64,000 nt of DNA from Carya illinoinensis (taxonomy: Eukaryota; Streptophyta; Magnoliopsida; Fagales; Juglandaceae), in NCBI RefSeq assembly GCF_018687715.1, contig NC_056753.1:12394501-12458500 (forward strand). Reading direction: 5' to 3'. The translations under genes were made by a program, and so were the position numbers. Position 1 is the stretch's first letter. The number at the start of each line of letters is the position of its first letter. Below, piece by piece: positions 24,503 to 36,315 of this stretch. Below the pieces are notes generated by a model that saw nothing but the letters and a program-made list of their open reading frames with translations, had not been told where the DNA came from and made no database searches.

Positions 24503-25573
24503 CAAGAGGGTGTATTGAGAAGTGCCTAGATTTGTGGAGATCCCTTTTATAGAAGACTGAAGTAGTCGATTCCAACTTGCTTTATGTCATTTTCACCTTT
24601 TTATATATGTTAGTAAACCACTTTTAACTTTATATATTTCTTGTTTTACTTTTTCTTTTTATTTGCACCAATGTGCCTTTAAGGCATTAGACCATAATAT
24701 TTTACATCAAACTAGTATGATAATTTTTCTACTTCAAATGCCATTTTTGATGCCAAAACTACACTTTAAATGCACTGTACAAAAAGAGAGAGGGCACAAT
24801 ACATACTGAAAAAACATGTGGGCGCAAATCTAGTGTGCATTGTTCACTATTGGCATGTGGTGGCCATGCATGGCGTACATAGTGCCATGCATGCCCACTA
24901 TGCATTGCACCTAGATGACCCACCAAAGGTCCCCACAAGGCCCGCCAGTAGTTTATGACAACAACCACAATGGCCTCCGTCCATGGGGGCCACGAACAGT
25001 ACAACCAGTGTGCATCTTAGCCGAGCTGTGGCGCCACCGGGGAAGGGTCTCAGTGGCCACCATGTGGACCGCTAGCATCGTCTGTCTCCACCGGTGTGTT
25101 CCTCTACCATCAAGGTGGCTACAAGGTGGCCCTTGGCCAAACTTCCCATACATGGAAAGCTCATGGTAGACTGCCAGTAGGTGCTGTGAGCCCCTTGCTC
25201 CTGCTGGCAGTCACCACTTGGACCGACAACATCATCTACCCCGAAAGTGATGGTATCTGGCCACTACAGTGGGTGTGTAGTTTCCTACCATCATGCACCC
25301 GATATGCTAGTAGAGTAAATGAGGCGCATGGCTTCCCAGCCATTAGCCCAGTGAGTGACATCGACGGCCACAACATGGTTCGCCTGTTGTTTCTATCCTC
25401 CCTCCAAGGTGTCCCACCATAGAAGACATGGATGCCGTGCACAACAGAGTAGTTGGTGCATAGCTTGAAGCTCTCACAACACCTACTAGCTGGCAGGACC
25501 ACCACCAGGCACTACCAAGTCCACCAACAAGATACTTTGCAGACTGAGTTGCTTAGCCACCTAGTGGCGGGCA
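24501..25573. other. Unassigned stretch
   Basis: AT-rich at first, then GC-rich from about 24830. Small overlapping ORFs (24759-25505) lie on both strands in CCACC/TGGTGG-rich text, without a recognisable domain. The style resembles the leader part of the B LTRs, so it may be LTR sequence, but I could not align it. Confidence 0.4.
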
Positions 25574-27230
25574 TGTAACACCCCTTCCTTAAGGTCAGGA
25601 ATATTATAAACATTCACAACGTAATGCCCTGTGAAGAGATTTGAAGTCATGAAAATACCTCATTTATTGAATAATCAACTAAGTTAACTTAATGGTCTTT
25701 GATAACGTAAAGCTGAAAACATAATGTAAAGGCATAAATTAGTCCTATGTGGTGATCACTCATTTAAATATTATAATTATAAGCTAAATCCTTGTGGAAA
25801 TAATACTTATTCCAATCTAGGTCTGTGAACTAATATACTCCTGGCTCTCTAGCTTTGCGTCTTTCCAATCAACATCTGAGACATAAAAACATGAAGATAG
25901 GAAACAAATGAGTCGAAGACTCTGTAATAGCATAATCACAATGTAAACTTAGCTTAACATTAGGTTTGATTTATAAATATTAATGTATTATTACATATGC
26001 AAAATTAACAACATCGTGGGATTTCATGTAACATGATGCTTGAAAACTGACTTCATACTTTTTCCTAACAAACAAACATGACTTGTTTATCTTGTCTTTC
26101 AATTGTTGTTGACCACATCTACTTATTGTGATATGAGGTGAACCACGCTTGGGACTGTGGCACCATGTAACGTATCATATCATGTAGTGATACACGCTTA
26201 CTTCCGTGTAATCACTTAACATATGGTGAACCACGCTTGAGTCCATGACACCATCTTAACGTGTTTTAATGTGTAGTGAAACACGCTTGAGTTTGTGTTA
26301 TCACTTAACATATGGTAAACTACGCTTAAGTCTGTGACACCGCATATCATAACCTGTGGTGAAATGTGCTTGGGTTTGTGTCACCTTATAACATCATATC
26401 TTCATGTGTTTTATTAACTTTCCTAATGCATGAGAATATATTTGACTTCATGAATTTACTTGGCATGGCATACTCTTGTGCATGGCATAACATTATACAA
26501 GGCAAATTAATATGAGTCTTACACTGCATAGCATAACATAGGCATGGCATAACATGATCTAAACATTACATGGTATACATGATCTAAATCTTACATGAAC
26601 ATTACATGGCATATATGTGAATTCATAACATTTCATCCACCTAACAATCCATATCAGCATAGCACCACAATACATCATCGTAACCATTGAGATTTGTGAA
26701 AACGGGTCTAACTATAACTTGGCTCGTAGCATAGCATAGCATCAGTACATATCACACTTTTCATACACAATCAGAAGAATTTATAGCACACATATAATTA
26801 TGAACATGCTACTTGCCTCTGAGCACTGCTACTACAACCTCACATTGTAGCTCGTGACGTGTACGAGGCACTAATCGTCACTAGCATTTCTAGAAAAACA
26901 TGTTGTAGTATTCTAATTACTTAGAATCATGCCATAGATATTATTTAATAAAGATTCAGCTATACTAAGATTAGTAGATAACAATGTTATTTAAAACCCA
27001 TGACATATTCCTTGATTTTCTATTTAAAATATAACATATTCACTTTATTAAAAGAAATCCAATTAAATAGACAATGAAACATTAACTTAAAAAAGAAAAT
27101 ACTATAGACACAAAGGGATCCCACACACTGATGTGACACATTATGTAATGTGCCACGTGTCTTTTTTTTTCCTCTCTCTTTTTCTCCCTTCTCCATAAAG
27201 TCTCCCATCAGCGTGGAGCGCCTATAAGGA
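25574..27230 (-). repeat. LTR-like block, probably minus orientation
   Basis: It starts TGTAACACCCCTTCC, a terminus like those of the other LTRs here. Its ATGGCATAACATG-rich part (26400-26620) resembles the tandem region of D-type LTRs in minus orientation (53880-54050). It contains the tandem array at 26110-26395. No coding sequence or second terminus could be identified. Confidence 0.45.
26110..26395. repeat. Tandem repeat, about six units of 41-56 bp
   Basis: Units are built on GGTGAACCACGCTTGAGTC-TGTGACACC and alternate with GTAGTGAAACACGCTTGAGTT-TGTGTTATCAC. This gives an AB-AB-AB arrangement with ACTTAACATAT spacers. Confidence 0.8.
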
Positions 27231-29549
27231 GCGCGAATCCGAGTAGGGCTGTTCATCCGGGTTTCGAACCGGATATCCGGGTATACCAAACCCAAAACCC
27301 GGGCCGGAATCCCAGCCAGGGTATACACGGGTTATAACATAGGCCGGATTTAAAAACTTATATTCTAGAAGTCTTAAAAGTTTTTTTTTTTGTTTTTTTG
27401 TATTTTTAAATCTAGAAGCCTATATTCTATTGTAATTTAAAAACATATTTTATATATATAACAACGATTTATCTTTTCAACTAAATGCAACTAAAAAACA
27501 AAAGAAATTCAATATTTATCATACAAAATACATGCAACACATAATGCAATTCACTGCGACATATATATTACATTATTTGATATTTTATACATTATATTAC
27601 AAAACAATTACATTACAAAACACAAAATTAGAAGCCATTGTCATGATTGATGATCATCAGTTTAGGAAGAGCTTCTGGACTACTTGGTGCCAGATCTCCT
27701 TCACTACTCCCCTTGCACGTCGAGCTTGTATTACATGCCACGACATCCCCTTGCACATTAATATATATAAAGCAAAACACATGGAAATCAGTTAAATAAA
27801 TACGGCTTGTAACCTCCACAACAACCCATAAATTCCATAATGCAGCTAGCAATATCTGGACCAGACGAATATAAGAATGCTGTCAAAAACATTTGTCCAA
27901 AATGACAAGCTATAGAGCTCCAATAGGAATTCTATCATGGTAAATATGGCAGGCATGTGATTATTTTGAGTGTTAGAGATCCACTATGGTAACAACTAAA
28001 AGAAAGCTCAAAACAATCACTAAACCAATGTGTCCCACATGCAGCAGGGTAAAGATTTTTTTTATAGGTTATGCAACTGGGTGAAGATGACGGTCAATAG
28101 AACTAGCAAATTATCTTACTTCTTAATTAGTAAATATCATCTTATAAATAATCATAAATAAGGTATACAGGCTGCATACGAAAGTATTCTATTGTTGGAA
28201 ACTCTTGCCCTTAAAAATCTGCCTATTTCATTCCCTCATATAGTCTACATGAGATAAACACTTAATTAGGCATAAGCCAGCCAAATACGAACATTTATTT
28301 AGGCATAAGCCAGCCAAATATAAGACGAGGGTCCATAACTCCAGAGTAAGTAAGGACTGAAGCAACAAATGATCTACATTATAACCATTTATGTCAAACA
28401 TACAACGCCAGTCCATATTATTCTCTTCCTCATCATAGTTGCAACAATACTTAGTAATTACACATACTCAAATCCGTTTGCATAGCCAATAAGAAGTACT
28501 TGATCTTCCACGGACCATTTCTCTCCATCCAAAGGCACCACATGAGACAAAGACAAAATGACAAATTTCAACTTTGAAAGAACCAGGACACTACTTGTAA
28601 AGGCAAACCAATGGCTTACAAATTTCAAGTTTGAAAGAACCAATGGATTTCTTTCAAGGTATGCAATACAAGGACTAGGTGGATTTAAAATCTTCAACAC
28701 TTGAAGTCACATCTATTATATTAAACAAGGAAATGCAAAGGGAAAAATAGAAATCAGCTAGCATGCAGCTAGCAATCAACTAATTAATGGCTCCTCGTGG
28801 AGGGATAGAACCAAACAAGTAATAGAAAACACATTATATCAACTCATATGACAGATAACAAATATATAAAATCATAACTATATTTTTTCTAATTTTTTAT
28901 ATAAAACCAAATAACCAATATATAAGTGAAACCCAAATTATGTTTTTTCTAATTTTTTACAAGAACAGCAAGTCTACTTCAAAAAATATGAATCCCAAGT
29001 TCACATGCTGTGTACTCAACATTATACATACTTCCTTCGTCTTCAACACCAAACCACCAAACATATTCCAATTTGCCATCTCCCCAGTGGAAAATTGGAA
29101 TATGTTAGCAATAGACTTCATATTGTTAGCAATGTGCAGATAAATCAGACAAAGCAAGAAAAACCTCATTTGACAAGTTCCAAGCACAAAAAAGAGACCT
29201 AGTTCACCAAATTGACCCAATTCACCAGATCTACACAAAACAGAACAAAACTAGCACACATCGAAGTTGAAGGTTACGTTATAGAGCAATCCAAATAAAC
29301 TAGCAAGAAAAACCCCATCCGATAGGTTCCAAACCAAAACAAAACAAACAAACCCATCAAAATTTTCACGCCATTACACGGAGAACAAACATACTCATAA
29401 AAACATTACAACTCTAACCCATAAAAATACTACTCAAACATTCTCATCAAAACAAACCCAAAATCAACAAAGAGAGAAAAAAAAAATAAACAAAGGGAAT
29501 AAGACAAACCCAAACTCAGTATAAGATATATTCTAATACCCAAACTGAC

Positions 29550-29552
<3 letters not shown>

Positions 29553-29637
<85 letters not shown>
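29553..29637. repeat. (GA)n microsatellite, about 85 bp
   Basis: A long uninterrupted GA run near the right end of the TIR element. The ORF of Ser-Leu repeats across it (29533-29904) is an artefact. Confidence 0.95.
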
Positions 29638-29638
<1 letters not shown>

Positions 29639-29700
29639 CTTGATGAATGCCAGCGGTGAGAGCATTGAGAGAGACGATCGTAGAAACTTAGGGCTTCACT

Positions 29701-29945
29701 GTCAGGGCGCGGACGTGAGAGAGACAGAGAAAGAGCAGAGAGCAGATCGAGAGATAGAGTAGATGAGAGAAAGTGAGAGAGAGCATAACAGAGAAAGTGA
29801 ATCGGGGGGAGAAGGAGAAGAAGATGATGCACACGAGAGAGACAAAGAAAGAGCAGAGAGTAGAGCGAGAGATAGACTAGATGAGAGAAAGTGAGAGAGA
29901 GCATAACAGAGAAAGTGAATCGAGGGGAGAGGGAGAAGAAGATGG
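29701..29945. repeat. Imperfect direct duplication of about 120 bp
   Basis: ACAGAGAAAGAGCAGAGAG through AGAAGAAGATG occurs twice (about 29720-29826 and 29841-29944). It shares GAGAGAGCATAACAGAGAAA and GTGAATCGGGGGGAGA/GTGAATCGAGGGGAGA. It lies next to the GA run. Confidence 0.75.
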
Positions 29946-30202
29946 ACTGAATTCGAAGGGGGGGTGGCGGCTAGGGCAACATAGTGTAACTTAGGAAAGG
30001 TTTTTATTATGGGTAACGGGTTTAAACTGGTATCGAATGTTATAAAACCGCATCTGGGCTGGATGGATCCGGATTTAAAGATATGGGGACCGGCCCGAAT
30101 TTGATCCGGGCCGAAACCCGTTACCGGAATTCGGTTTAGGTGGGTTCTGGGCCGAGCCAGATTTTTTCTGGCCCGTATGAACAATCTTATCTATCATCAT
30201 TT

Positions 30203-30448
30203 TCACAACGTAGGAAAGTTTTCTCTGCTGATACCATAGAAGATTGCTGGCGCAATAGTACTGTCAACCTGGCTTGGAGTGAAAGTCGGTATCTCTGTGC
30301 ATATATGAGATAAAAGTTCTTGGAAGGGGTTATTTTCCAACTCTCTCCCAAGTGAACGCTCTAAAGTCTCCAATCCATTGGCAATTACGAAACAATGAGA
30401 ATGAATTAGCTCCATGAAACGAGAAATGAAAGAAAAGATACGTACCAA
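30203..30448 (-). CDS. Hypothetical short ORF, possible exon or captured gene fragment
   Basis: An 81-codon minus-strand frame with protein-like composition: GLETLERSLGRELENNPF, then EIPTFTPSQVDSTIAPAIFY. I do not recognise the family. An internal Met at about 30414 (MELIHSH) is an alternative start. It lies outside the TIR element (right end 30189) and is not part of a recognised retrotransposon. A GTATCA after AIFYG could be a splice donor, which would make this an exon. Equally it may be chance, since 81 codons is short for AT-rich DNA. Confidence 0.25.
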   Translation of the reverse strand: MVRIFSFISRFMELIHSHCFVIANGLETLERSLGRELENNPFQELLSHICTEIPTFTPSQVDSTIAPAIFYGISRENFPTL

Positions 30449-30479
30449 AAAAAAATTAAAAACCTAATAAATATATTAT

Positions 30480-30970
30480 ATTAATTGAATGGATATTGCG
30501 TTAACAAGGGAGATACGCGATGTGTAAAGGAGATCATTAATGAATGGTATCCTGGACGACCTGGTTGATAATGATTAGCTCGCACTAGTGCAAAGTAAAA
30601 GCAAAATTTGATCATAAAAAAATCAATTAGAAAATTAGTACTAAATGGAAACAAATAATTCATGTGTTTATTTATTTATGGAAACGAATTTAGCTGGATC
30701 AAGCAATAAATGAAAGCCAACGGACAGAACAGAAGGAATAATAAAAAACTAAAAAATAAATCGAGAAATTATATATGTTAATTGAGCGGATATTGCAATA
30801 TATATACCAATTCTTAAGGGATAAAGCAAAGCTGATCGTTGCCACAATGCCAATATTGGAATATATTGCAGTACTGCAAAGTAAAAACGAAATTCGATCA
30901 TCAAAAAATCAATTACAAAATTATTACTAAATGGAAAAAAATTATTAATGTCTTTTTATTACCAAAGAAA
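30480..30970. repeat. Imperfect tandem duplication, about 300-bp period
   Basis: AATTGAATGGATATTGCGT at 30482 recurs as AATTGAGCGGATATTGCAA near 30780. The later part GCAAAGTAAAA-CGAAATT-GATCAT and AAAAATCAATTA-AAAATTA recurs in step (30591 and 30877). No gene is supported in it. Confidence 0.75.
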
Positions 30971-31016
30971 GGACTAAATCTAATGAAAAAGCTAAGAGGA
31001 AAATAGCTTGGCGGTA

Positions 31017-32885
31017 CTAATTGAGGCTGTTGATCGTTATTTCCCTAATTGTGAGCTGATTTTCAATCCCCTGGAATGTCGCTAATGCGTTCAAAGGGAA
31101 GAGATTTTCTTGGTGCACGGCAAAAGCCAAACTAGGACAATGGCCCATTAATTCCATAGCAATATCTTGAGTTGCATTGGGACTAACCAAACAAGTTTCC
31201 AATGATTCCTTTTGTTGATTAATCACTTTGGTGACCAAAGAGTCGATTGCTTGGATACTAAAACAACTCTCACTTGTATCTGGATACTTGATGGCATTAA
31301 AAACATTATACGTTGCCTCCTCTTCTTGTACTCTCAACCGCAATTCTCCCTTTTGTACATTAATAAGATCTCAACTAGTAGCTAAATATGGTTTGCCAAA
31401 AATGATGGGGATTTCCCTATCCTCCTCCATGTCTAGAATGATGAAGTCAGCTGGAAAAATAAACTTGTCCACTTTTACAAGTACATCTTCAATAATTCCC
31501 TGTGGGTGTTTTGTTGAGTAGTCTGCTAATTGCAATGAAACTGTAGTAGGTCTCACCTCACCAAATCCAAGCTTCTTACTTGCACCTAAGTCACATAAAG
31601 CTCTTTCAAACACAGAATTTCCAATTGAACATGGGATAGTGAAGCTCCCTAGATACTTAAGCTTTGGAGGCAATTTCTTTTGTAGAATTGCATTTCACTC
31701 TTAAGTAAGGGCTACCATTTCATATTCTTCCAATTTCCTCTTATTTGACAAGATATCCTTCATAAATTTCACATAGCTCGACATTTGTTCGAGGGCATCT
31801 ACAAAAGGAATGTTAATATGCAACTTTTTAAACACATCTAGAAATTTAGAAAATTCCTTATCAAGCTTACTCTTTTTGAGTTGTTGAGGGAATAGAACTC
31901 TTGGTGCTGAATCCTGTGGTGGGATTGGTTGACTTTCATAAATCTCCTTGAATAGTGGTGTGTGAAGTTGCACCTCTTGAGCTTCTTTTTTGAACTTCTC
32001 ATCTCTTGTTGGAGTTTCTAACTCTTTCTCGCTTCTCAAGGTGATCGACTTGCACTGCTTCCTTGGATTTAGTTCAGTCATGCTAGGAAAATTACCTTAT
32101 TGTCTTCGAGTGAGCATATTGGCCAATTGACCAAGTTGGACTTCTAAATTGCAAATCGAAGCTGCTTGATTCTGAAAATTGGTCTTAGTCTCTATTATGA
32201 ATTGGTTGGTGTTATTTGCCAATTGTGCCATTGCTTCTTCAAACGCCGACTTCTCTTTTGGTGGGTCACTAGATGACAGACCGGGCTGAGGCTTCAATAC
32301 ATTTTGATTATTCCATGAAAAATTGGGATGATTCTTCTATCCATAATTGTATGTTGCACTGTATGGATTGTTCTGCTAGTTGTAATTTGCAACAAAGTGT
32401 GCTTGCTTTGTTTGGGATTGAGAGAATGGATTTTCCACTTGACATTCTTCACTTGGATGGTTTCATGGTAAAAACCACAAATAGGTGGGGTCAAGTGAAT
32501 GGCATTTGCTGTAAGTTGGTTAGCCTTCAATTGTTAAGTAAACTGTGAACTTGAGCTGCCAATGTAGTGATAGCTTCGGTAAAATTCTCTCACTCGGCCA
32601 TTGATAGTTGTTTGTGGCCATCTCTTCCAATAGATCTTATGCATCATCTTGGTTTTCTCCCATAAACGCTCCTCCTAAAGCCGCATCGATCAGAGTTCTT
32701 GTAGAAGCACCAAATTGATTATAGAACTTTTGAACTTGCATCCACTTTGGCAATATATGATGGGGGCATCTCCTAAGTAGGTCTTTATATTGCTCCCAAG
32801 CCTCATAAAGTGATTCGCCCTCAATTTGAGCAAAATTTGAAATTTCATTGCCCATCTTCGCTGTCTTGACCGACGGGGAAAATTT
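31017..32885 (-). pseudogene. gag-pol: Ty3/gypsy Athila/Tat-type gag-protease remnant
   Basis: From 32885 down: PSVKTAKMGNEISNFAQ, then SLYEAWEQYKDLLRRCPHH and TRTLIDAALGGAF (capsid part of Athila/Tat gag). Next comes CKSITLRSEKELETPT (about 32050, the linker after gag) and INIPFVDALEQMSSYVKFMK. The protease region follows: FTIPCSIGNSVFERALCDLG, VSLQLADYSTKHPQGIIEDV and LVKVDKFIFPADFIILDME. The gag zinc knuckle was not found. Stops and shifts separate the blocks. The remnant ends near 31017, before any reverse transcriptase, so pol is truncated. Upstream, the N-terminal part of gag is replaced by unrelated sequence from 32900. Confidence 0.85.
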
Positions 32886-33490
32886 AGCAACCTTGTATTA
32901 TTCCAACTAGCATTAGATTGAAGAAACAAGAAATGAATAAAATGATACAAATTTCAATGACTTTGTACGAGGAAAAGAGAAATTAGGAAACAAGATACTA
33001 AAGATGACATATTCAACCCCTTTGAAGATAAAGATCAACCAACACCAAATCACTTCAATTTTCGGATTGCAATGTATATCAAAAGCCATTTCCGAAATTT
33101 CTTTTTTTCTTTTTTTTAATAACTATGCATCAACCTTTGAATACACTGCCTTCTTTCTTGTTCTTTTTTTTTTTATATAGATTTAGTCACAAGCAACAAC
33201 AATAATTACAATTTTTGAAAAAGATTAATCTGATTTCAACGACAAGAAATAGAAATAGACAAAGGACAATTGAAACAGAATAGAATTCAAATCTGGAAAT
33301 TACAAATCTAAATTCTTGAATCAAGTACATGAGTAATCGATTGTGCAAATCACAAATCTGAACTTAAACACACGAAATTAACAAGAATGAAGAAGGAATT
33401 GCAGATCAGAATGGAGAACCCTAGAACACGCCTAAGACAAAACCCAAATGCAAGAATTAAAAAGGATAAATTAGACTTGATTTGGAACCA

Positions 33491-33502
33491 AGCTCTAAAT
33501 AC
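33491..33502 (-). other. Degenerate tRNA-iMet-type primer site
   Basis: The minus strand reads TTTGGTATTTAGAGCTTGG just after the LTR end at 33507. It differs from TGGTATCAGAGC at two positions. It is followed by about 600 bases of leader-like sequence without coding potential (33490 to 32900). Confidence 0.6.
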
Positions 33503-33506
33503 CAAA

Positions 33507-33982
33507 TGATGTGAATCCGTGGGATTGAAATCCCTTGAGCCCACAATCAAATTGAAAACTTACCCAAGAAAGCCAGGAATCAAGCAACAAGATCAAGACT
33601 CGTTGAAATCTTGTTTCAAAAACCTAGATTTGTTGAGAATGCGATAAAGGTTTTTCCTTTGATGAGTTCGTAATTCAATCAAGAACAAGTAGAGAAAATT
33701 GAAAAGTTCTTTGAAATTTCATTCAATGTTAAAATGCAGCTACAAGGCTATTTTTAATCCCTCTATGAAACAGGCTAACTAACATGAAACCCTAGGCCAA
33801 CTAAGGCTTTCATTAATTAAAAGATATGGGCCGAACATCTTTAAGCCCAAAACATCCTAAACTATATGCCTATAGCTAATAAAAGACGTCCACTTAATGA
33901 ATTAAATATAGAAACATGAAATAGGCCCACACGCCTGTACTTATTAAAATAAAGAGTCTACACTAAACCCTAGGCTATGCCA
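33507..33982 (-). repeat. Short LTR (about 476 bp), family G
   Basis: The minus strand runs from TGGCATAGCCTAGGG (33982) to GGATTCACATCA (33507). A purine tract (CAGAGGGGGC) sits on its upstream side and a primer site on its downstream side. Length and primer type would fit a short-LTR gypsy such as Reina. Boundaries rest on terminal TG/CA and flanking signals only, as no second copy is in the window. Confidence 0.5.
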
Positions 33983-33984
33983 GC

Positions 33985-34200
33985 CCCCTCTGTAGCTTGT
34001 ATCACATGGATTAATGCTAGTTCTTCTTCTTTCAAACCCATATTGAATGTTGGGATCTTGCTCAATGAATTTGCAAACTTGGCCTAAGTGGGTTGCATGA
34101 ATCCTTGCATTGCTTCCTAAATCTTCTTAGCTATTGACTTTGTGATTGGCCCCTCTAAAACTTGCAATGGATCATTTAATGGTGCTTATTGATTCTCATC
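33985..34200 (-). pseudogene. Gypsy polyprotein tail with GPITKS-AKK motif
   Basis: The minus-strand frame reads GPITKSIAKKI, a stop, then EAMQGFMQPT, another stop, AKFANSLSKIPTFNMGLKEE and LALIHVIQAT. The GPITRSxAKK-like motif occurs at domain ends of several plant gypsy polyproteins. Two in-frame stops mark it as dead. It lies directly upstream of the purine tract and LTR at 33982, as the 3' end of an internal region would. Confidence 0.5.
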
Positions 34201-34205
34201 AGACA

Positions 34206-34289
34206 TGTACAAGGGGTATGTAATCTTGTGTTGCATGTCCCAACACTTCAGTCACCGTCAAATCTCAAGTAGAAGCTGGGGGTGTCACA
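34206..34289 (+). repeat. Family-E LTR 3'-end fragment
   Basis: It matches the last ~85 bases of other E/D LTRs: GTAATCTTGTGTTGCATGTCCC, ACTTCAGTCACC, AGCTGGGGGTGTCACA. No primer site follows, so it is a fragment, not a functional 5' LTR end. Confidence 0.75.
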
Positions 34290-35160
34290 CTTTAGATAGC
34301 ACTTCTATATATTCTGTGAACTTTTTGTTTGTCTTTCATTGGTTGAATCTTGTTATATTGTGGTATGCGTATTCGACTTTGATATGAAAATGATATGCCA
34401 TGTTTTCATGATGGTTTGTTGAAGTGTATTTCAAAAATGCCATGATTAGGGTTTTGGTTTGGCATGTATATGTGCTATGCATGCTCGTTTTGATCTATGA
34501 ATGTGTAAAGGCATGAGAATATGAGTTGTGATGATGTAAATCCATGTTTGGAGGACTTGGATGTTTCGGCCAGGCCATATTAAGGGAATCCAAATCTTTT
34601 TTGGGTTTAGATGAATGTGATTCATATGTTTACATGTATTCATTATATGATTGCATATTCTAATGTTTTCAAGCCATATTGTGAGATGTACATTGTGAAT
34701 TGGATCGTATATGTTTTGGGTTGTACATGTTTGCATGAGTATCGTAAAGTGCAATGTCATGTGTTCTTGTCTCATGCATTGAAGTTTATGTTTTCAAAAG
34801 GAAAGAGTCAAAGTATGTTTTATCACGACCCCAAATGCTAAGATGGGAAAATGCCCTAGTGGAACTCCAAGTCCACTTTGGAGTGTTTAAAGTTGAGCGG
34901 GGACCCCTGGGTCGACGAAGTACAGTTGAGGGCTTCGAATGGTTCCTATGGAAGGATACCAAAGTGAGGTTGCACCTAAAGCTAGTGGGTGCCATATGGT
35001 GAAGGCAAAGTAAGCAAACTACCGTAAAATATTATGTTTATGTTATGATGTTGTCACCTCAATCAAGGGGATTGTTGGTTGATGTGGTTACTAACTAGGG
35101 AACACACGATGCTTAGGGGAGCCTTGAGGCATCCATTGATGTAAATAATAAAATGAACAA
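34290..35160 (+). repeat. Family-E LTR internal fragment joined to pol
   Basis: It resembles 38030-38810 of the E 3' LTR in order: CACGACCCCAAATGCTA-GATG, CCCTAGTGGAACTCC, GTCGACGAAG/GTTGACAAAG, and AGTGGGTGC. It stops about 35160 and integrase sequence follows, so LTR and pol were fused by deletion. Confidence 0.65.
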
Positions 35161-35219
35161 GGATGAGAAACTTGGTAGATTTCGACAAAAAATCCTGGAA
35201 TCTAAAGGGCCTCAACACT

Positions 35220-36180
35220 TCAGCTTCGTAAAGATGGAATGCAGTGCTATAAGGAGAAGAGAGTGATCCTTACCGATCCAGAGTTAAAGGAGAAGACACT
35301 AAAAGAAGCACATTGTTCACCTCACACCGCACATCTCAACAGTACTAAAATGTATCGGGATTTGAGAGGACATTACTAGTGAGATGGAATGAAGAGGGAT
35401 ATTGTAGAATTTGTAGCTAAATGTTTTGTGTGTCAATTGGCAGAAGTAGAAAATCAAAGACTAGCAGGTGAGTTGCAACCATTACCCATTCTAGAGTGGA
35501 AGTGGGAAGATATCTCTATGGACTTTGTAATCAGACTGCCAAGGACATCAACAAGAAAAAACTCCATATGGGTTATTGTTGATATATTGACAAAAAGTGC
35601 TCACTTTTTACCGATCACCAACATTGACTCTATGGACAAGTTCTCCAAGATATATGTTAAGGACATAGTTCGGCTACACGGAGTACCTAGATCTATTGTA
35701 TCAGATAGAGATACACAGTTCATATCACTTTTCTAGCAAATTTTGCAGAACCTATTGGGTACGAGCTTGAAGTTTAGTAGTGCATATCACCCATAAATCG
35801 ATGGACAAACTGAACATACAATACAAACTCTGGCAGATATACTCCGAGCTTGTGTAATGGAAACAAAAGGTGATTGGGAAGGGCACTTGCCATTGGTGGA
35901 GTTTGCCTATAACAATAGTTTCCAAGCCATTATTTAGATGAAGCCTTACGAGGCCTTGTATGGAAGGAAGTGTAGATCTCTGTTGTACTGGGATGAGGTT
36001 GGGGACAGAAAGATACTTGGTCCTGAGTATTTGAGGGAAGTTAGGGAACAAGTTTTGCTAATCAAAGAATGGATACAGGTAGCTCAAAGTAGACAAAAGA
36101 GCCATGCCGATGGTATTATGACCCCGATGTGAATGCGATCTTTTACCTATCTCAGGACTTGATCTCAGAAGAAGAAAAGG
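35220..36180 (+). pseudogene. pol: Chromovirus (Tekay/Del-type) integrase remnant
   Basis: A plus-strand frame holds the H2C2 zinc-binding domain (HCSPHTAH ... CFVCQ, about 35300-35435). The integrase core follows: WEDISMDFVIRLP with the first Asp, SIVSDRDTQFI with the second, and DGQTEHTIQTLAD with the Glu. Then come MKPYEALYGRKCRS and VGDRKILGPEYL, the usual C-terminal segment. In-frame stops at about 35380, 35734, 35794 and 35935 kill it. Protease, reverse transcriptase and RNase H are missing upstream. The pol 3' end leads through TTCCGAGGACGAAATCTT and a polypurine tract straight into the 3' LTR at 36327, which fixes the orientation of family E. Confidence 0.88.
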
Positions 36181-36315
36181 AAATACCTCTACCTTCTTCA
36201 TTTGAAGACTTGATTGCAGCTAGCGGGCATAATCATGCAAGTGAGTAGTTACCCCTTTAGAATTAAATCCATTTTAATAGTTTCAGTACCGATTCCGAGG
36301 ACGAAATCTTTTCTT

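Larger units (their letters stand above)
27244..30189. mobile_element. Candidate non-autonomous TIR DNA transposon, 2.9 kb
   Basis: The left end TAGGGCTGTTCATCCGGG and the right end (reverse complement) TAAGATTGTTCATACGGG agree at 14 of 18 positions. Both subterminal regions are rich in CCGGG/CCGGAT words (27250-27350, 30010-30170), a style known from plant hAT-type elements. The interior is AT-rich with an 85-bp GA microsatellite and a purine-rich end. No transposase domain was recognised in its small ORFs. Flanking 8-mers do not match; only TA is shared, so the class is open. Confidence 0.5.
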
